A stretch of 64,000 bases of DNA from Amyelois transitella (lineage: Eukaryota > Arthropoda > Insecta > Lepidoptera > Pyralidae), in NCBI RefSeq assembly GCF_032362555.1, contig NC_083512.1:5754001-5818000 (forward strand). The letters are read 5' to 3'. The notes under the pieces were generated by a model. It was given only the letters and a program-made list of their open reading frames with translations, had not been told where the DNA came from and did not search any database. The first letter of the stretch is position 1. Each line of letters starts with the position of its first letter. Below, in pieces: positions 1 to 11,955 of this stretch. The translations under genes were made by a program, and so were the position numbers.

Positions 1-1640
1 TTTTAACCAACTTCAAAAAAGGAGATTCTAAAATCGTGTAAGTTTTCCTTTTTTATGGATGTTACGGCATATTTCCGGTATTTATAAGTTAAGGTCTGGT
101 CTTATGTGGAAAATATTCCAAGGAGCAAAAGCTTTTTTTTTTCAAAAGCTCTGCAGTGAAGTGTACATGGCAAAGACGTCTTCTCACAAAATGGAATGAC
201 CATTACATACGCATTTATTCTATCTCAGTTACTAAGTAGTAAAACCCAGTACAATCAGCTAACTTAAAAAGAGCTAATAGAAAGAAATAGAGCAGATGTT
301 AAGCGCTAATCACGTAAATGTACTCACTCACACTAAAAAGGTTAAAAGTAACAAAAGTGTTTGTAGATAGTTGAGTTTGAGGTTTGTACAATGATGAGGG
401 ACTGACAACCCATTAAAGTCAGAGATTTGATTAGATATAAGTACTCTTTTGTTTTTTATACGCGCATTTGGATTACATTTCTTTGTTCTGTTATACAAGT
501 TCTTTGTAAATGGAAAAATAAAAATAAAAAAAACTTACCTTGAGATACAAGTCTTGCCTTACTGGCACATATTAATATTAACACAACAACTAACACCTTC
601 ATCCTACCAGCTCTCGATTCGTCAACTAATGATAAGGCCGACCTTAAGCTAAGAAGTATTCTAGCGTTCTTTTTTATCTATAAATGTACAGTCAGCATAC
701 CCAGTAGTCTTAATCCATGTAATAAGATAACGTAATTATTATACTGAACTACTACTATAGGTAGTTTTTACTAATATCAAAAAAACGAAAATTTGTTTGT
801 TTATAATGGGTGAAATGTCAAACTTTCCATGAGTAAAGCGTTTAACAGAGCGTTGCCTTTTTGCCTGCAGAAGATGTGTAAAGAAGATGGTCTTTTAGAA
901 CAATAACGATTAGGTACATATAAATTGTTCTGAATGTTTATTCCCTTTCATAATCTCGATTTAGGTTTATACACACATACATATTTATAGCTTTGAATAA
1001 CAATGCAAACTGTACCTTTCCTTATATATGCGGGCAATATCAATACTATCTAAAAATAATTATAATTAATTTAAATTACTTGAGATAACAACGTAAGGGT
1101 TTAAAGGATAATCACACATCTAAATCCAAATTCTTACGGATAATTTCGAGTTTTAACAATAGGTGCAAGAAATTATCGATGTTGAATTTAGTGTTATTAC
1201 CATTATGGGCATACCCGCAGATATTGTAACAGACAGTAAAATTTTATTTCCTTATTTTTTTTTAACCTCATACTAATCTGTTGTCATGTCATTATCAATG
1301 TGCATAATAATCCTCAGATAAAACTTATCTAGACATGAATAGACAAGTATATTGATATAAATAATTTGGTACATTCACTCACACAAGAGATATACTAGAA
1401 AGATACTTTCACAATTATCTTGGCTCGTAAGATAGAAAACACTTGGAGTACTCTTAGATTTAAACTTTAAGATCAGAAAAATCATTCCGATCACGAAATA
1501 AAATGTGGATGTTCGTTTTCTACATAAGTAAACTACACTTCTCATAGTAGAAGTCATACAACAAAACCTTATTACATACAATTTATTACATTACTAAAAC
1601 AAAATTTTAGAAAACCTTACAACGGCCAGAGGGAGACTTT
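1..1640. other. AT-rich intergenic DNA, no gene seen
   Basis: I find no reading frame with family resemblance and no convincing exon bounded by splice sites. The short open frames here (67 and 68 codons) have the low-complexity composition expected of chance frames in AT-rich DNA. It may include distal 3' flank of NMD3, whose stop lies at 1932-1934. Confidence 0.5.
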
Positions 1641-1650
1641 ATTCTCTAGT

Positions 1651-1800
1651 AAACTTCGCTCACGTCAATCCTATGATGGAATTGATCATGTCCCATTGGC
1701 CAAAATCCTGGGACAACAAGAAAATAGCGGCTAGTTCCCACATCCTCGACATGCAAATCATCCGCCATGTCCTGTCAGGATAATATGAGGCAGGACAGGT
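1651..1800 (-). pseudogene. Degenerate duplicate of the NMD3 last-exon 3' end
   Basis: The stretch 1735-1800 aligns by eye with 1948-2012 in the last NMD3 exon (shared blocks such as CACATCCTCGA, ATCATCC and GAGGCAGG). The block at 1651-1661 (AAACTTCGCTC) matches the codons around the NMD3 stop at 1935-1945. About 70 unrelated bases separate the two matching blocks. It is too diverged and too short to code. I infer an old local tandem duplication of the gene's 3' end followed by decay. Confidence 0.5.
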
Positions 1801-1931
1801 AAATTTTCTTTATAAAAATAAAACAACACGAAACTACACTAAACATTCTAGTTACTACCTAAAAATCAATAAAACGATAAAAGTAAACGAAAAATACACT
1901 TTAATCCATTAATGAAGAACAAAAATTTACT

Positions 1932-4900
1932 TCAAACTTCGCTCATTTCCACATCCTCGATATGTAGGTCATCCAACATCTCCGCCAGTGTAATGCGAGG
2001 CAGGGCGGGGTCTATTTCGTCAGTATCTACCGCTAGTTTCTTGGTGTCCTTGAAGATATTGATGTTCTGACGGAACGCCGGATCTTCTTCCAGGTCGTCC
2101 AGGAAATCGTTGTAGTCCCTGTAAGCAAAAGATCAGTTTAAGTTTGATTTTCTGAAAGATTTAACGATGCAATAAGAGTGAAGTGACAAGGTTCTATTGG
2201 CCAGCTGGCCTATTCAAGATCGTTGACAAGGCATGCGTTTTAAACTTCATTCTCTCTAAAATATATATGTCATGCTAACCAAAGTGATAAAAGAGAGAAA
2301 TTAAGACATTTGCCACTCCTCTGATTGACATGGGTCATATGTATATATTTTTTCTAAAATATAGTATCGTTAGTATCCCTTTTTAAAAAAAGTTTACATT
2401 TATAATTGGATGTTGTCACTTTGTATTGAAAAAATAATCGCATTTAAACTGATATGTATATGTCATAATTTGTCATAAGGGGTTAAACGAAATTAATGAG
2501 AAAGAAATGTTCTAAAACTTACTCATTAGTAGAACTGATTCCATCATGTAGTTCCTCGGCCATATGTTTCAGTTTCCAGTTGCGCGCGCGCCGACGCGCA
2601 GCCTTCTCTCCATAGTATTTCTTGACTAAGAATACGTCGGGTACCACACTACTATCCAACTTGTCCAGGTTCGTATCGTTCACATTAGAATTTTCTAGGT
2701 TATACCTGAAACAAAAATTGTGTTAAAAGATGGAGGTCATATAGGGAGGGAGGAGCGAGGCATTTATCCCAGTAGAAGAAAATTTTAACTGTCCCCATTT
2801 TTTACTTTGATTACTCATCATTTCAGCCTCATGAAATCTACTGCTTTTCCTAGACAAAGAATACATCTTTACAATTGTTGCAATCCCTGTATATTCTTCT
2901 GTTTCATCTACATACTCCAATCTTTGCATGAAAGCAGAATAGCACAAACTAGTGCCAAATTAAACCGAATGAAAACTCAATAAAATAACGACCCTATTTG
3001 TAGTACATTAATCTTTTAATCCAAAAACAAAATGCATCCTGCTATATCGCTCATAATAACGGACTGTTCAGTTCATGGTTTCAAATGGCACGATACCATG
3101 AACTGAACAGTCCGTTATTATACAAAAATTTCACTTCTGCATTGTAACTTATTAAAGTGGTATTTTCTAGTATATCATATTCTTAAATTGAAGATTTTCT
3201 AACCATATGTACACAAGTAAATAATTTAATTAGACAAAGATATTCATCTGAGGCTACTTTGCAACTTTAATACTGTTCAGCCTTTTCTCACCCTTCTCTT
3301 CCAAAGTTCTTACTCTCTAATCAATTGAAAAAACCACACTACTCACCCCAAAACAGTATCACCAGGCTTCAATATGTGACCAAGGTGGGTCTTCGTGTGA
3401 ATAGGGTTCACGTCCATACCAAGCTCACTGGCCCTCACAACCCACACGTCGGCCACCACATGTTTGTTCGAAACCATCCCCTGACCAGGAAAAGATTTCT
3501 TTTCCTACAATTATTATAAAGAATAAATTACTATAATAACAATAATGAAAAGCCTTCACATACTTAAGGTTTCCTGTATGTTTAACTGGGTTAAATCAAT
3601 AAAACTAACAATGAAAACAAAAAAATATTACATGTTTTTAAGCATAAAATTGACTTACATGTTCTTTAATAATGTCTATATCCATAACAATGTATTCCAC
3701 AAGTTGTTTCGGATTGCAGATTGGCGTAAAGGGATATCTCCAATACATCGTAGCAGACAGGTCGCACACTGTAACATTAAATAGAATATAAAATATTTGG
3801 TAAATCTCTGCTCCCGTAGAGAGGCACGCGCGGAGAACTATATAAGTCATCTTAAAGTAGAACCTTTTACTAAGTATTTATATGAAAAAAAATAATGAAC
3901 CCACCTTGGCCTGTGCTTGCATCAATCAAATGAATGGTACTGGTCACTCTATTTACCAAGCAAATTGGGGATATGGACCCAAGTTGGTGTGTCAACTTCT
4001 TCGGCAGGCATACAATGCTGTCTTTAGAAAGAGGCACAATCTCGATACTGAATGTGAACTTGTAATTGTATATGTTGCTGTGGATGTCATGTGATATCAG
4101 CTTCTTGGAATGCTGGCATTTTATTGGCAACACAGACTGTATAAAATCGACCATTTTGCGTGCGTGGCTCTCGGTTGCATAGAAGAAGTCAAGGCCATCT
4201 GAAAAAAAAATTGGATATGGTAAAGTCTACAGATTATTTACTTATTAATTATAATTTAAGCTTTCTTCGTCAGGGAAGAACTATACTTAGGTGAAGATGA
4301 TGATTCCAAATTAGCTACTAATGCAATGACTAATTTGGAATCATCTCTAAGATTGCATTTCATTTAGTGTATGTGAAATAAACTTATTTACATTCATCAT
4401 TTTAAAGGATGGCAATCCTTTTATTTCCTTACTATTTTTTTTACATCTGTCATATACCATTATACATCTGTCAATAGCAATGATATTGGCTTTCACAGAA
4501 TATGATAATTACTGACTATTATTAGTTACAGTTACTGGCATATATTGTCAAAAGCTAAAGTTATCAACTTTCATGCTAGAAAATTTACATAAAAAGTGAA
4601 ATAAAGAAAAAAGGCAAAATCTTTTCAAGATTGTTGGCTCTGTATACCCCGTGAAGGATATAGAAGTGACTAAATGTATGTATGTACATAGATGGCAAAT
4701 CTACATACCATGTTTGGGTTTTATACCAAGTGTGTTTTCATGCGCCCTGTGTTTCAGAATCAGTTGCTCTAAATAGTAGAATGTTTTCCTATTGTTAGCA
4801 CGCTGCCTGACTTGCACCAAAGCCTTCCAATAATCTTGGGCTTCAGAACGATGGCAAGCATCACACATCTGGTGTTGAATCGTGAACTCCACAATAAATG

Positions 4901-6408
4901 TTTGTTGGAGTACTGCCCCTCCCATTACCTCACCCTGAACAGTCAATTTGACCTGAAATATTAAGGGTAATTTAGGTTAGGCTCTAGAATCTGGTTGTAA
5001 GAATATTATAGGTAATTACAGTACATAAAACTAAACTTTTAAGCTCAAGGCTTCAACTGCAGAACTAAGTTGTGAAAACTAAAGACCAAAGAATGTACTA
5101 ATTAATTTTTTAACATTAACCATCACTGTTTTGACAGCATGACACTTGTCTTTTCAGGCTGAGGAAAAAAATGGAGTCAAATAAGCTTTCTTGAGTGTTA
5201 TCATCAACTCTTTGTAACAGCAACCCAACTTCTATTCTCATTATCATGAAGGTGTCAATTTACCCAGTACCTTGCTTGTTCATAGTGTAATAAGTAATAA
5301 AATATAAAAAATTATTACTTTTATTCTCTTGGAATGTGGCTCTGTCCAAGCAAATCCAGCATCAATAAGTTTCACCCTGTTCAAGCCCTTTAGTCTTTTT
5401 AAACAAAGAGCCAGAAGCTCGCGAGACTCCAAAGCGCATACAACCCATTCTGCTGGAGGCTGTAAATACCTGAAAAATTCAACCATTTTAAATTAAGGCG
5501 AGCATAGTATAAATCTGATCCTTGTTTTAAGAATTTATGTAAGTAGTATCTTGTAATGTTTTTTATTGTTGAATGGTAATGACCTTATTAAATAGAATAC
5601 ATATTGAATTCATGTATGTATGAACTTGTCACTATACATGTATGATCCAGCAGTTGACCAGCTGTGGCATTTTTATACTTTGATTAATTGTATCCTTAAG
5701 TATCCATGCTAGCAAAGCCTGAGCAAAAGTTACACAAAAATTATTCTAAAAATGGAGAGTTCAGTTGAATTTTCAGAAAAGGATTTCATAACAATATAAA
5801 ACTATGCAACTTGTACAAACCTCCCTTATATGCTGATGAAAATTAACTAAACATGTAAGCTTTACCTTTCACATCCTCTACAGAAGAAAAGTGTTGCTTG
5901 TTTTGGAATACCATCAGTAATATCAACATGGGCTCGTAGACATGCTACACACATATTCGATGGATTTGCTTCTATGGGCACTGCACATTGACAGCACAAT
6001 CTGGAAATAAGTACAAACAACAATGATCAGCTGTACACTGTCGCTGTTGTTTAAAATGCTATTAAGGACAATCTTAAAGGGAATCTTTAAGTAATTTATT
6101 TGACGTCAACCAATGTTTTGAAACCTAAAGGTTTAACAATTATTAAGCGACATGATAGTATTCTATAATAATGAATAAAAATTTTGAATTTGAATTTAAA
6201 TTTTGGAGAAGATGAAAATATTTTTCCGGGCGATTATAATCTTATAAAATAAGAAATTATTTTATTGGAACATAAAATACAAGCATAATATGTATGCATA
6301 TAAAGAAAAATTATTATTTTAAAATTATAACCTAAAGCTTGACCAATTAACTTACATTCTAGTGCTATTTGACCCTTGTTGTAAACTCTCCGGAGTAATA
6401 TATTCCAT
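1932..6408 (-). CDS. Nmd3: 60S ribosomal export protein NMD3
   Basis: NMD3 is the adaptor that links the nascent 60S subunit to the CRM1 export receptor and stays on it until late cytoplasmic maturation. Nine coding exons join in frame on the minus strand: 6356-6408, 5866-6000, 5319-5469, 4709-4952, 3905-4198, 3659-3768, 3347-3504, 2523-2705 and 1932-2118. Every junction is GT-AG, and together they give 504 aa, the usual length of the family (about 500). The N-terminal part has CxxC pairs typical of the NMD3 zinc-binding region (CCQC, CVAC, CRGC, later CDAC). The C-terminus is acidic with a leucine-rich stretch, LAEMLDDLHIEDVEM, that fits the known C-terminal export signal. The start is the first ATG of exon 1, giving MEYITPESLQQG. 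Intron 7 contains a perfect 27-bp inverted repeat. The identification is firm; exact UTR limits are not visible. Confidence 0.95.
3053..3121. repeat. Perfect 27-bp inverted repeat (hairpin) in NMD3 intron 7
   Basis: Arms 3053-3079 and 3095-3121 are exact reverse complements and are separated by a 15-base loop. The arm core reads GGACTGTTCAGTTCATGGT. The structure lies within the intron between exons ending at 3347 and 2705. It could be a small MITE remnant or the stem of a hairpin RNA; the sequence alone does not decide. Confidence 0.85.
4299..4345. repeat. 16-bp perfect inverted repeat in NMD3 intron 4
   Basis: GATGATTCCAAATTAG at 4299-4314 is the reverse complement of 4330-4345, with a 15-base loop. 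It lies in the intron just upstream (gene sense) of the exon at 3905-4198. No further terminal structure is visible. Confidence 0.75.
4632..4692 (+). repeat. 3' tail of the (ATGT)n SINE-like family, truncated
   Basis: The stretch carries the family's end (GTTGGCTCTGTATACCCC ... GGATATAGAAGTGAC) followed by ATGTATGTATGTAC. Only the last 50 to 60 bases are present. It lies in NMD3 intron 4, next to the exon at 4709-4952. Confidence 0.6.
6086..6200 (+). repeat. Interspersed repeat with a TTTGAA-type tail, copy 1
   Basis: It reads from TTAAGTAATTTATTTGACGTCAACC to AATGAATAAAAATTTTGAATTTGAATTT. The same unit occurs inverted at about 7062-7176 and direct at about 48770-48870. The simple-sequence end suggests the 3' end of a retroposon. 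It lies in NMD3 intron 1. Confidence 0.65.
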
Positions 6409-7061
6409 TTTTTCAATTGTGTTCGTAACTTTAAAATATTAAATTAACATTTAGAAGTAAATTTAAAGAATTGATTTCAACACCAAAATGTGGAATGGAA
6501 ATGGAAGTAAGTATAACCCATACACACCACATACACACTACACTACAACCAGAGGTGTTCGATAGTTCATTATATTAGGTAGCAGAATAAATATTACTAA
6601 TATTATTTTTATGAATGTATTCAAATATATTTAAATCATAGCTAAGACTAATATATTAGTACTAATGTATTTTTATTATGTATGAAAACAGCACCATCTA
6701 TGCTTCTTTCATTCTAGGCTTGCGCAAACTTACTATGATCTTAATTAAGTATTTTAAATCAAACTGTAGGCGTCTATGAAATGATTTATGGATGTTAAAT
6801 TGATGTCATAAGATGTATCAGTCCCATTCTAAAATGAAATTGTGTAAAAGACACAAATACACTCGATGAAATTCTATTAAAAAAAAATTTAACTAACTTT
6901 GGTAAAAAAAGAGAACCACGTCCAATCGATATCCTTATTTTTTGGAGTAGTTAAAAATTCTTAAACCGCCTCCTGAGTTAACTAAATTTGCCTGAAAACC
7001 GCATCAAAATCAGTTTAACGAAACACGAGATAATCGCGGACAAACTTAAATACCATATATT

Positions 7062-7176
7062 TTTGTATTCAAATTCAAAATTTTTATTCATTATTATAGG
7101 ATACTATATATAGCTTAATAATTGTCAAAACGTATGATTTAACAACATTGGTTGACGTCAAATAAATTACTTAAAA
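7062..7176 (-). repeat. Interspersed repeat with a TTTGAA-type tail, copy 2 (inverted)
   Basis: It is the reverse-orientation partner of 6086-6200: the tail side (CAAATTCAAAATTTTTATTC) comes first and GTTGACGTCAAATAAATTACTT last. With copy 1 it forms an imperfect inverted pair around the NMD3 start. Confidence 0.65.
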
Positions 7177-7376
7177 TAATTTTAACGGCGGTTTAAAAAA
7201 CAGCATCGCCTTCATTCAATATATTCCTTTTATTAATCGGGTAATATCTGTGAGGACCTATAATTGACCATTTGTTTAACATATGTGGCGCTATTTTTTG
7301 TAAACGGTTGTTGGTCTTCCGTATAAATAAATAAATAGCAGTTGAAAATAATATATAAGCATTTAAAAGTACCCGA

Positions 7377-7515
7377 AACTGCCGAGCTTGCATGAAAAGA
7401 GTTATGAATGTGGATGAAGCAAAGGAAGTATGCAGAGATCGCGGCAAGTGGAAAGAGGTAGGTAGTCGATCCCTACCCCTCCGGGAAAGAGGCGTGATTT
7501 TATGTATGTTTGTAT
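7377..7515 (+). mobile_element. RTE LINE 3' fragment
   Basis: It matches the end of the RT ORF and tail at 33456-33600: AAAGTACCCGAAACTGCCGAG, then the region encoding CMKRVMNVDEAKEVC, then CTACCCCTCCGGGAAAGAGG and TGATTTTATGTATGTTTGTAT. It is a 5'-truncated copy of about 140 bp with a small internal insertion (GTAGGTAGTCGATC versus GTAGTCTCTG). Confidence 0.8.
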
Positions 7516-7960
7516 AAGCATTTAAATCATATAAGTATTCAGTAGCATACATCGTCCGTAACGTAACGTAACGATCTCGCAACTAGCATTGGACGAAATT
7601 TTAATATGATGTCATTGTATCAGTTTAATCTAATATGTGGCGTGTCGTTTGAATTTAGTAAATGAAGGACGATGTCTACGCGCGAAAGACGCCGCTCCTG
7701 AGAACATTGCTGAGCCGACCCTTCAATCCACATCTAACTCTTGTTCATATCGCACGTCCTCGCGTTTCTGTATTAAATATTTATATATCTTTTTCAGTTT
7801 TATTTTTGTTAGAAGGTTGTGAAAGTAAACCTTAATTCGAGGCATCACAGTCCTTCTACAAATATATTAACCTAATAAAATATTAAAAATATTAACCTAA
7901 TATTTATTAATTTATAATATATAATAGCCGATAAAAACAACTTTTACAACTATTTGACAA

Positions 7961-8004
7961 TGTCAAGATTGTCTATGTCAGCGTTGACATTGATAATCTT
8001 GACA
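7961..8004. promoter_or_regulatory. Imperfect 20-bp hairpin upstream of ATP synthase beta
   Basis: Arms 7961-7980 and 7985-8004 pair at 18 of 20 positions around a 4-base loop (GCGT). They share the unit TGTCAAGATT. The hairpin lies 259 bp upstream of the ATP synthase beta ATG. A regulatory role is inference from position only. Confidence 0.5.
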
Positions 8005-8232
8005 TGTGACTAAAATTGAAAGCACAGCGGAGTCAGCGGGCAAAGCAAAGCAGAGAAGCCAGCTTTGTCAATGACAATTATCATTATGTTGTCATTGTCA
8101 AAAAATCTGAATGAAAACTAGCACTCATTGAACAAAATCGACAATTCCGACGGTATGACATTATATTGAATGAAGAATTTTAGACGGCCAGGCGACCTCT
8201 TACGTAAACTCTTCGTCTTCGTGATTATTTAA

Positions 8233-9807
<1,575 letters not shown>

Positions 9808-9930
9808 TTTCTTTTTGTATAGTTTTATTAGAGGGAAAGACCAGTTATTTATTCCAAATGTACTGCCAACAATCAGTCAGTAAAGAATGGTAGTTAAATC
9901 ACTGAGAAATCATGTCATTATTTAAACGTA

Positions 9931-9936
9931 AATAAA
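9931..9936 (+). terminator. Poly(A) signal of ATP synthase beta
   Basis: AATAAA lies 124 bases after the stop codon. A second AATAAA follows at about 9972, so alternative 3' ends are possible. Confidence 0.6.
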
Positions 9937-9979
9937 AGTATGATATTGTGATTATTACCAAGTTAATACCTAATAAAGG

Positions 9980-10708
9980 TTGTATTTAACTGAAAACGTA
10001 TTTTATTTTTCTTAGGTATGTACCTACATCGTCGCCTTTTATTAACTACCAAGCAAAGAAGTAAACAATTTTACTAATAAATTCAATTTTCTTCTGCCTC
10101 TTACCATTACACCCGACTGACTCTTAAGTTTTTTTTATACTTTTACTCGCAGATCGCCAGCGAGAATTTAGCGCTACCTACAAAAGAATACAGGTTTCGC
10201 AAATCCTAATTGATGCTCTGAAAACGAAAGGCAGGAACTGTTCGAAAATCTTTTCCCAATCCAGGATCCTGGATACTTCGTAGGTTTGTCCTTTCTGTTC
10301 AGGTTCAAGCTAGCCGTCCCTTCTTGTCTTTTATAATTCCAAAATAAAATTTTATTGATTATCTTTGGATTAGCTTTACATTTCCATGAAATAATTTAAT
10401 ACCTATGTATATCGTAGGAATGTAGGTCATTTAATCTTGATGGTTCTCGTAACGAATCGTGCAAAAGGTCAGAAGAATGTTTAATCTAATTTACCCGGTC
10501 TATTCCACTATCCCCATGATAGGATGTTGCCCCAGTAGTCGCATGCGACTAGTGACACTAACAAGTCTAACCACCATCCCACCGTGAGACAGCTGTAAGC
10601 ATCATGCTACAAAATCCTCAATGGAACTAATGAGGTAGATTAGATTAAACAATTACAGTAGTGGTCATTAACAGAATCCAGGCTCTCCTCTTCAGCGGCG
10701 AAGGCTTA
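9980..10708. other. Intergenic DNA, nothing recognised
   Basis: No exon or element with defined ends is seen between the ATP synthase beta 3' end and the Helitron at 10709. Confidence 0.5.
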
Positions 10709-10810
10709 TCTATACTAATATTATAAAGCTGAAGAGTTTGTTTATATGTTAATCTCTGGAACTACTGGTTCGAATTGAAAAATTATTTTTGTTTTGATTA
10801 GACGATTTAT

Positions 10811-11663
10811 CATGAACGTCAAGATGACGGAGCCACCTCGCAGAACACAAATATTGTCGAACCAGCCCTTAGTACCTGGTTTGTACCTATTGGTACCCAT
10901 ATCAAAAAAGTTTGTACCTCAAAGAATTCAAAAAAATCGATGGTGATATGTGGTTCCTCCATCTTGACGTCAAAATGGAGGAACCACCTTCGTTTCTTAT
11001 AAAAATATAATGTATACCGTCAAGCGACCACACGGACACTTAGTACCAGGTTAGTACCCACCGAGATCTTATCGCTATAATCGTTTTTTAAGAAAATAAT
11101 TAACAAAATGAAAATGACAGAAGTGAATAATTATAGCAAAATGTATTAAACGAAAACTCTACTTGAAAATAGTTCTAGGCGTTTAGGATTTAGTACAAAA
11201 AATTATACATACATACATATAATCACGCCTATATCCCTTGCGGGGTAGACAGAGCCAACAGTTTTGAAAAGACTAATAGGCCACGTTCAGCTGTTTGGCT
11301 TTTTGAATCTCAATTCCACCAAAAAATTATATTTATTAATTATTTAAAACCACAATGCTATTAATGATATTAGTTTTTGTTAATTATTTTCTTAAAATAC
11401 GATTATAGCGATAAGATCTCGGGAGGTACTAACCTGGTACTAAGTGTCCGTGTGGTCATCTTGACGGTATACATTATATTTTTATAAGAAACGAAGGTGG
11501 TTCCTCCATTTTGACGTCAAGATGGAGGAACCACATATCACCATCGATTTTTTTGAATTCTTTGAGGTACAAACTTTTTTGATATAGGTACAAACCAGGT
11601 ACTATGGGCTGGTTCGACAATATTTGTGTTCTGCGAGGTTGCTCCGTCATCTTGACGTTCATG
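10811..11663. mobile_element. Foldback TIR element inside the Helitron
   Basis: Terminal inverted repeats of about 298 and 289 bp (10811-11108 and 11375-11663) start CATGAACGTCAAGATGACGG. ATTTAT flanks both ends (10805-10810 and 11664-11669), matching the uninterrupted Helitron sequence, so it is a target duplication; a 4-bp TTTA reading with one more TIR base is equally possible. The arms differ by few substitutions and an insertion of about 10 bases. Each arm contains a 38-bp palindrome centred on TGACGTCA (10950-10987; 11499-11536). No transposase is present. Confidence 0.85.
11208..11320 (-). mobile_element. Truncated (ATGT)n SINE-like copy inside the foldback element
   Basis: This 113-bp reverse-orientation copy is flanked by an exact 11-bp duplication, AAAAAATTATA, at 11197-11207 and 11321-11331. 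The tail (CATACATACATA) is on the left; the 5' part of the family is missing. It lies in the spacer of the foldback element. Confidence 0.85.
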
Positions 11664-11926
11664 ATTTATCGAGGAAGGCTTTAGGCTATACATCACGCTG
11701 TAACTTTAAGGAGCGAAGAAGTAATGGAAAATGTGGAAAAAAAACGGGGAAAATTATTCATCCTTGAGGGCTTCAATGATGCCCAAAATCACTATTCCAC
11801 GCGGACGAAGTCGCGGGCACAGCTAGTGATTTAATAAAATTTTCTTAGGTTTGGAATTTCGAGAATGAAGAATTAGGTACATCAAAACTACGATAAAAGA
11901 ATAAAAATTCAACTGATTTTTAGTAT

Positions 11927-11932
11927 TTTATT
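11927..11932 (-). terminator. Poly(A) signal of eL24
   Basis: AATAAA on the minus strand lies 24 bases beyond the eL24 stop, giving a short 3' UTR as is common for ribosomal protein genes. Confidence 0.6.
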
Positions 11933-11955
11933 ACTTAAACCAATAGTTTATGTTC

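Larger units (their letters stand above)
10709..11826 (+). mobile_element. Non-autonomous Helitron (interrupted)
   Basis: It begins TCTATACTAATATTATAAAG after an A and ends CACAGCTAG before a T, the A^T insertion and TC/CTAG termini of Helitrons. The sub-terminal end GCGGACGAAGTCGCGGGC is typical of the lepidopteran family. It codes for nothing. A foldback element (10811-11663) is inserted in it. A related copy lies at 14292-14807 and a fragment at 35735-35893. Confidence 0.85.
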
